From Phycisphaeraceae bacterium (GTDB lineage Bacteria > Planctomycetota > Phycisphaerae > Phycisphaerales > Phycisphaeraceae), in the NCBI GenBank assembly GCA_016763955.1, contig JAESSU010000305.1, positions 1 through 6,540 on the forward strand: 6,540 nucleotides of DNA, written 5' to 3'. The notes under the pieces were generated by a model. The model was not told the DNA's origin and did not search any database. It saw nothing but the letters and a program-made list of their open reading frames with translations. A program made the position numbers and the translations under genes. How positions within the stretch are numbered: the stretch's first letter is position 1; every line of letters starts with the position of its first letter. Of the stretch, positions 5,542 through 6,540 are shown piece by piece.

Positions 5542-6069
5542 CTAAGTTTGGGGCTTGTTCATCCCAATGGGTTTAGCAGGAATACCTACGACAGCAGTAT
5601 TGGATTCAACATCATGTAGGACAACAGCATTGGCACCAATCACTGCATCATCACCGACTGTGATTGCGCCAAGGAGTTTCGCACCTGCACCGACATTAAC
5701 GCGGTCACCTAAAATCGGGGCTTGACTTGGGCGATTCATATAACGGTTGCCGAGGGTAACACCCTGACGCATAATGCAATCGTCTCCAAGTACCGCATTG
5801 CCATGAATGACAATCGCGCCTTGGTGTTCAATCACCAGTCTGCGTCCAACTTTTGCAGAGTATGGCAACTCAATGCAGTAAACATTACGCACCCGACGAA
5901 AAAGTACGCGATAGAACATCGAAAACGGAGCCCGCAAAAACTTAGGCTTAATTTTCATCCGCCAATTTCCATAACGGTAAACCGCTACGGCACGGAATCC
6001 AGGTTTGGTCCAATCACAGCCGTTGGCAACACAGTCTTCTTTAATTTGCGTAAAGAGTCCCTGACTCAT
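5542..6069 (-). CDS. Serine acetyltransferase-like O-acetyltransferase (left-handed beta-helix)
   Basis: 175 residues, much shorter than CysE (273 in E. coli) because the N-terminal helical domain is reduced. Hexapeptide-repeat turns run from about residue 63 to 165: YSAKVGRRLVIEHQGAIVI (70-88), NAVLGDDCIMRQGVTLGN (91-108), ILGDRVNVGAGAKLLGAI (119-136) and AVIGANAVVL (142-151), ending in VGIPAKPIG (161-169). H82 in IEHQG aligns with the catalytic His158 of E. coli CysE. The serine-binding Arg192-His193 pair appears as Q116-A117, and Asp157 as E81, by alignment from memory. That fits a sugar O-acetyltransferase using acetyl-CoA better than cysteine synthesis, as does the position between two glycosyltransferases. 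Its ATG overlaps the stop of the preceding gene as ATGA (6066-6069), with AAAGG about 9 nt upstream. A true serine acetyltransferase with a divergent site remains possible. Confidence 0.85.
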   Translation of the reverse strand: MSQGLFTQIKEDCVANGCDWTKPGFRAVAVYRYGNWRMKIKPKFLRAPFSMFYRVLFRRVRNVYCIELPYSAKVGRRLVIEHQGAIVIHGNAVLGDDCIMRQGVTLGNRYMNRPSQAPILGDRVNVGAGAKLLGAITVGDDAVIGANAVVLHDVESNTAVVGIPAKPIGMNKPQT

Positions 6070-6540
6070 ATTTTAAAACCTTTGCAAAAAACACTGTGTT
6101 TAAAGAAGTCACCCAGAAATTTTGGCGGATCCATATCTGGCTTGCGTTGAATCGCACGACGTACCCGCCAAAGTACAAAACCAACTAACCAGCAAGCATC
6201 TGCGAGGACTACGGTCATTTTGTTAAAGCTTTGCAAATAATATCGCCGGCGAGATTCAAACCAATACGCCGGGCGACGTGGCGACTGCTTGCGTGTGTCT
6301 GATATTCCACTTGCTGCTCCCACGAGATGCACGACATGGCTTTGAGGTTCATACCAACATTGCCAACCCTTGCGTTTTGCACGCAGACAGAATTCGACTT
6401 CTTCATAGTAAAGAAAAAAACCTTCGTCCATCATGCCCACCTGCTCGAAGACTTTTGTGCGAACTAAAACTGACGCGCCCGCCACCCAATGGGTCTGATG
6501 AGCTTTGTCTTTAATGGGAGCCGCCACAACGTATGTTGAA
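6066..6540 (-). CDS. C-terminal part of a family 2 glycosyltransferase (rhamnosyltransferase-like)
   Basis: The frame is open to the right edge, so the start and the nucleotide-binding N-terminus lie outside; 157 residues are visible. The visible part begins near HWVAGASVLVRTKVFEQVG (17-35), followed by MDEGFFLYYEEVEFCLRA (37-54), the acceptor/base region in which EE-V-E is the ED-type motif of WbbL-like GT2 enzymes. Next come the conserved WYEPQSHVVHLVG (62-74) and RRPAYWFESRRRYY (88-101), then a hydrophobic segment at about 108-124 and a basic tail. The pattern is that of rhamnosyltransferase-like GT2 proteins in exopolysaccharide or O-antigen clusters. A GTG codon at 6527 is an internal Val, not a start: the codons before it (S-T-Y-V) continue the frame. 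It is translationally coupled to the acetyltransferase gene through a 4-bp overlap. Confidence 0.88.
   Translation of the reverse strand, partial: STYVVAAPIKDKAHQTHWVAGASVLVRTKVFEQVGMMDEGFFLYYEEVEFCLRAKRKGWQCWYEPQSHVVHLVGAASGISDTRKQSPRRPAYWFESRRRYYLQSFNKMTVVLADACWLVGFVLWRVRRAIQRKPDMDPPKFLGDFFKHSVFCKGFKI

Noticed and set aside
5722..6150. Plus-strand open frame of 142 codons across the acetyltransferase and partial glycosyltransferase genes
   Set aside because: It is antisense to two well-supported genes, shows no domain pattern, and spans their coupled boundary.
6525..6527. GTG at 6527 as the start of the right-hand glycosyltransferase
   Set aside because: The frame continues upstream to the edge of the window and the family has a complete nucleotide-binding half before this point.
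1..6540. CRISPR arrays, tRNA or rRNA genes, insertion sequences, attachment sites
   Set aside because: I looked for regular repeats with spacers, cloverleaf arms, transposase motifs and terminal inverted repeats and found none; nearly all of the window is explained by the eight genes.

Overview
The window is a piece of a bacterial surface-polysaccharide gene cluster. All eight recognisable genes lie on the minus strand and read right to left, so the coordinates below run opposite to transcription. Base composition looks moderate (a little under 50% G+C by eye). The gene content points to a Gram-negative-type cell that makes a heptose-containing surface glycan. The sequence style of the glycosyltransferases and of the SIS/GHMP pair reminds me of environmental Planctomycetota, but that is an impression and not a demonstrated assignment.

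In transcription order: (1) the C-terminal part of a family 2 glycosyltransferase, cut by the right edge; (2) a short left-handed beta-helix acetyltransferase of the serine acetyltransferase type; (3) a complete family 2 glycosyltransferase with C-terminal membrane segments; (4) a complete GT4-type glycosyltransferase that starts with GTG; (5) a GHMP kinase resembling D-glycero-D-manno-heptose 7-phosphate kinase (HddA); (6) a SIS-domain sedoheptulose-7-phosphate isomerase (GmhA-like); (7) an NAD-dependent sugar-nucleotide epimerase/dehydratase; (8) the first 91 codons of another protein, perhaps a glycosyltransferase, cut by the left edge.

Genes 5 and 6 are two consecutive steps from sedoheptulose 7-phosphate toward a nucleotide-activated heptose. 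The phosphatase (GmhB) and nucleotidyltransferase (HddC-like) needed to finish the route are not visible. The epimerase may modify the activated sugar. The three glycosyltransferases, and possibly the partial gene at the left, would assemble the glycan, and the acetyltransferase would decorate it.

Spacing is operon-like: ATGA overlaps join genes 1/2 and 4/5, a 7-bp overlap joins 6/7, and short gaps join 2/3 and 7/8. Only two gaps approach 100 bp, before gene 4 and before gene 6. These two gaps share one layout: the motif AAAAGACGCA, then an A-rich stretch, a hairpin, a Shine-Dalgarno sequence and the start codon. This repeated leader is the least explained structure in the window. I see no tRNA, rRNA, CRISPR array, insertion sequence or convincing plus-strand gene.
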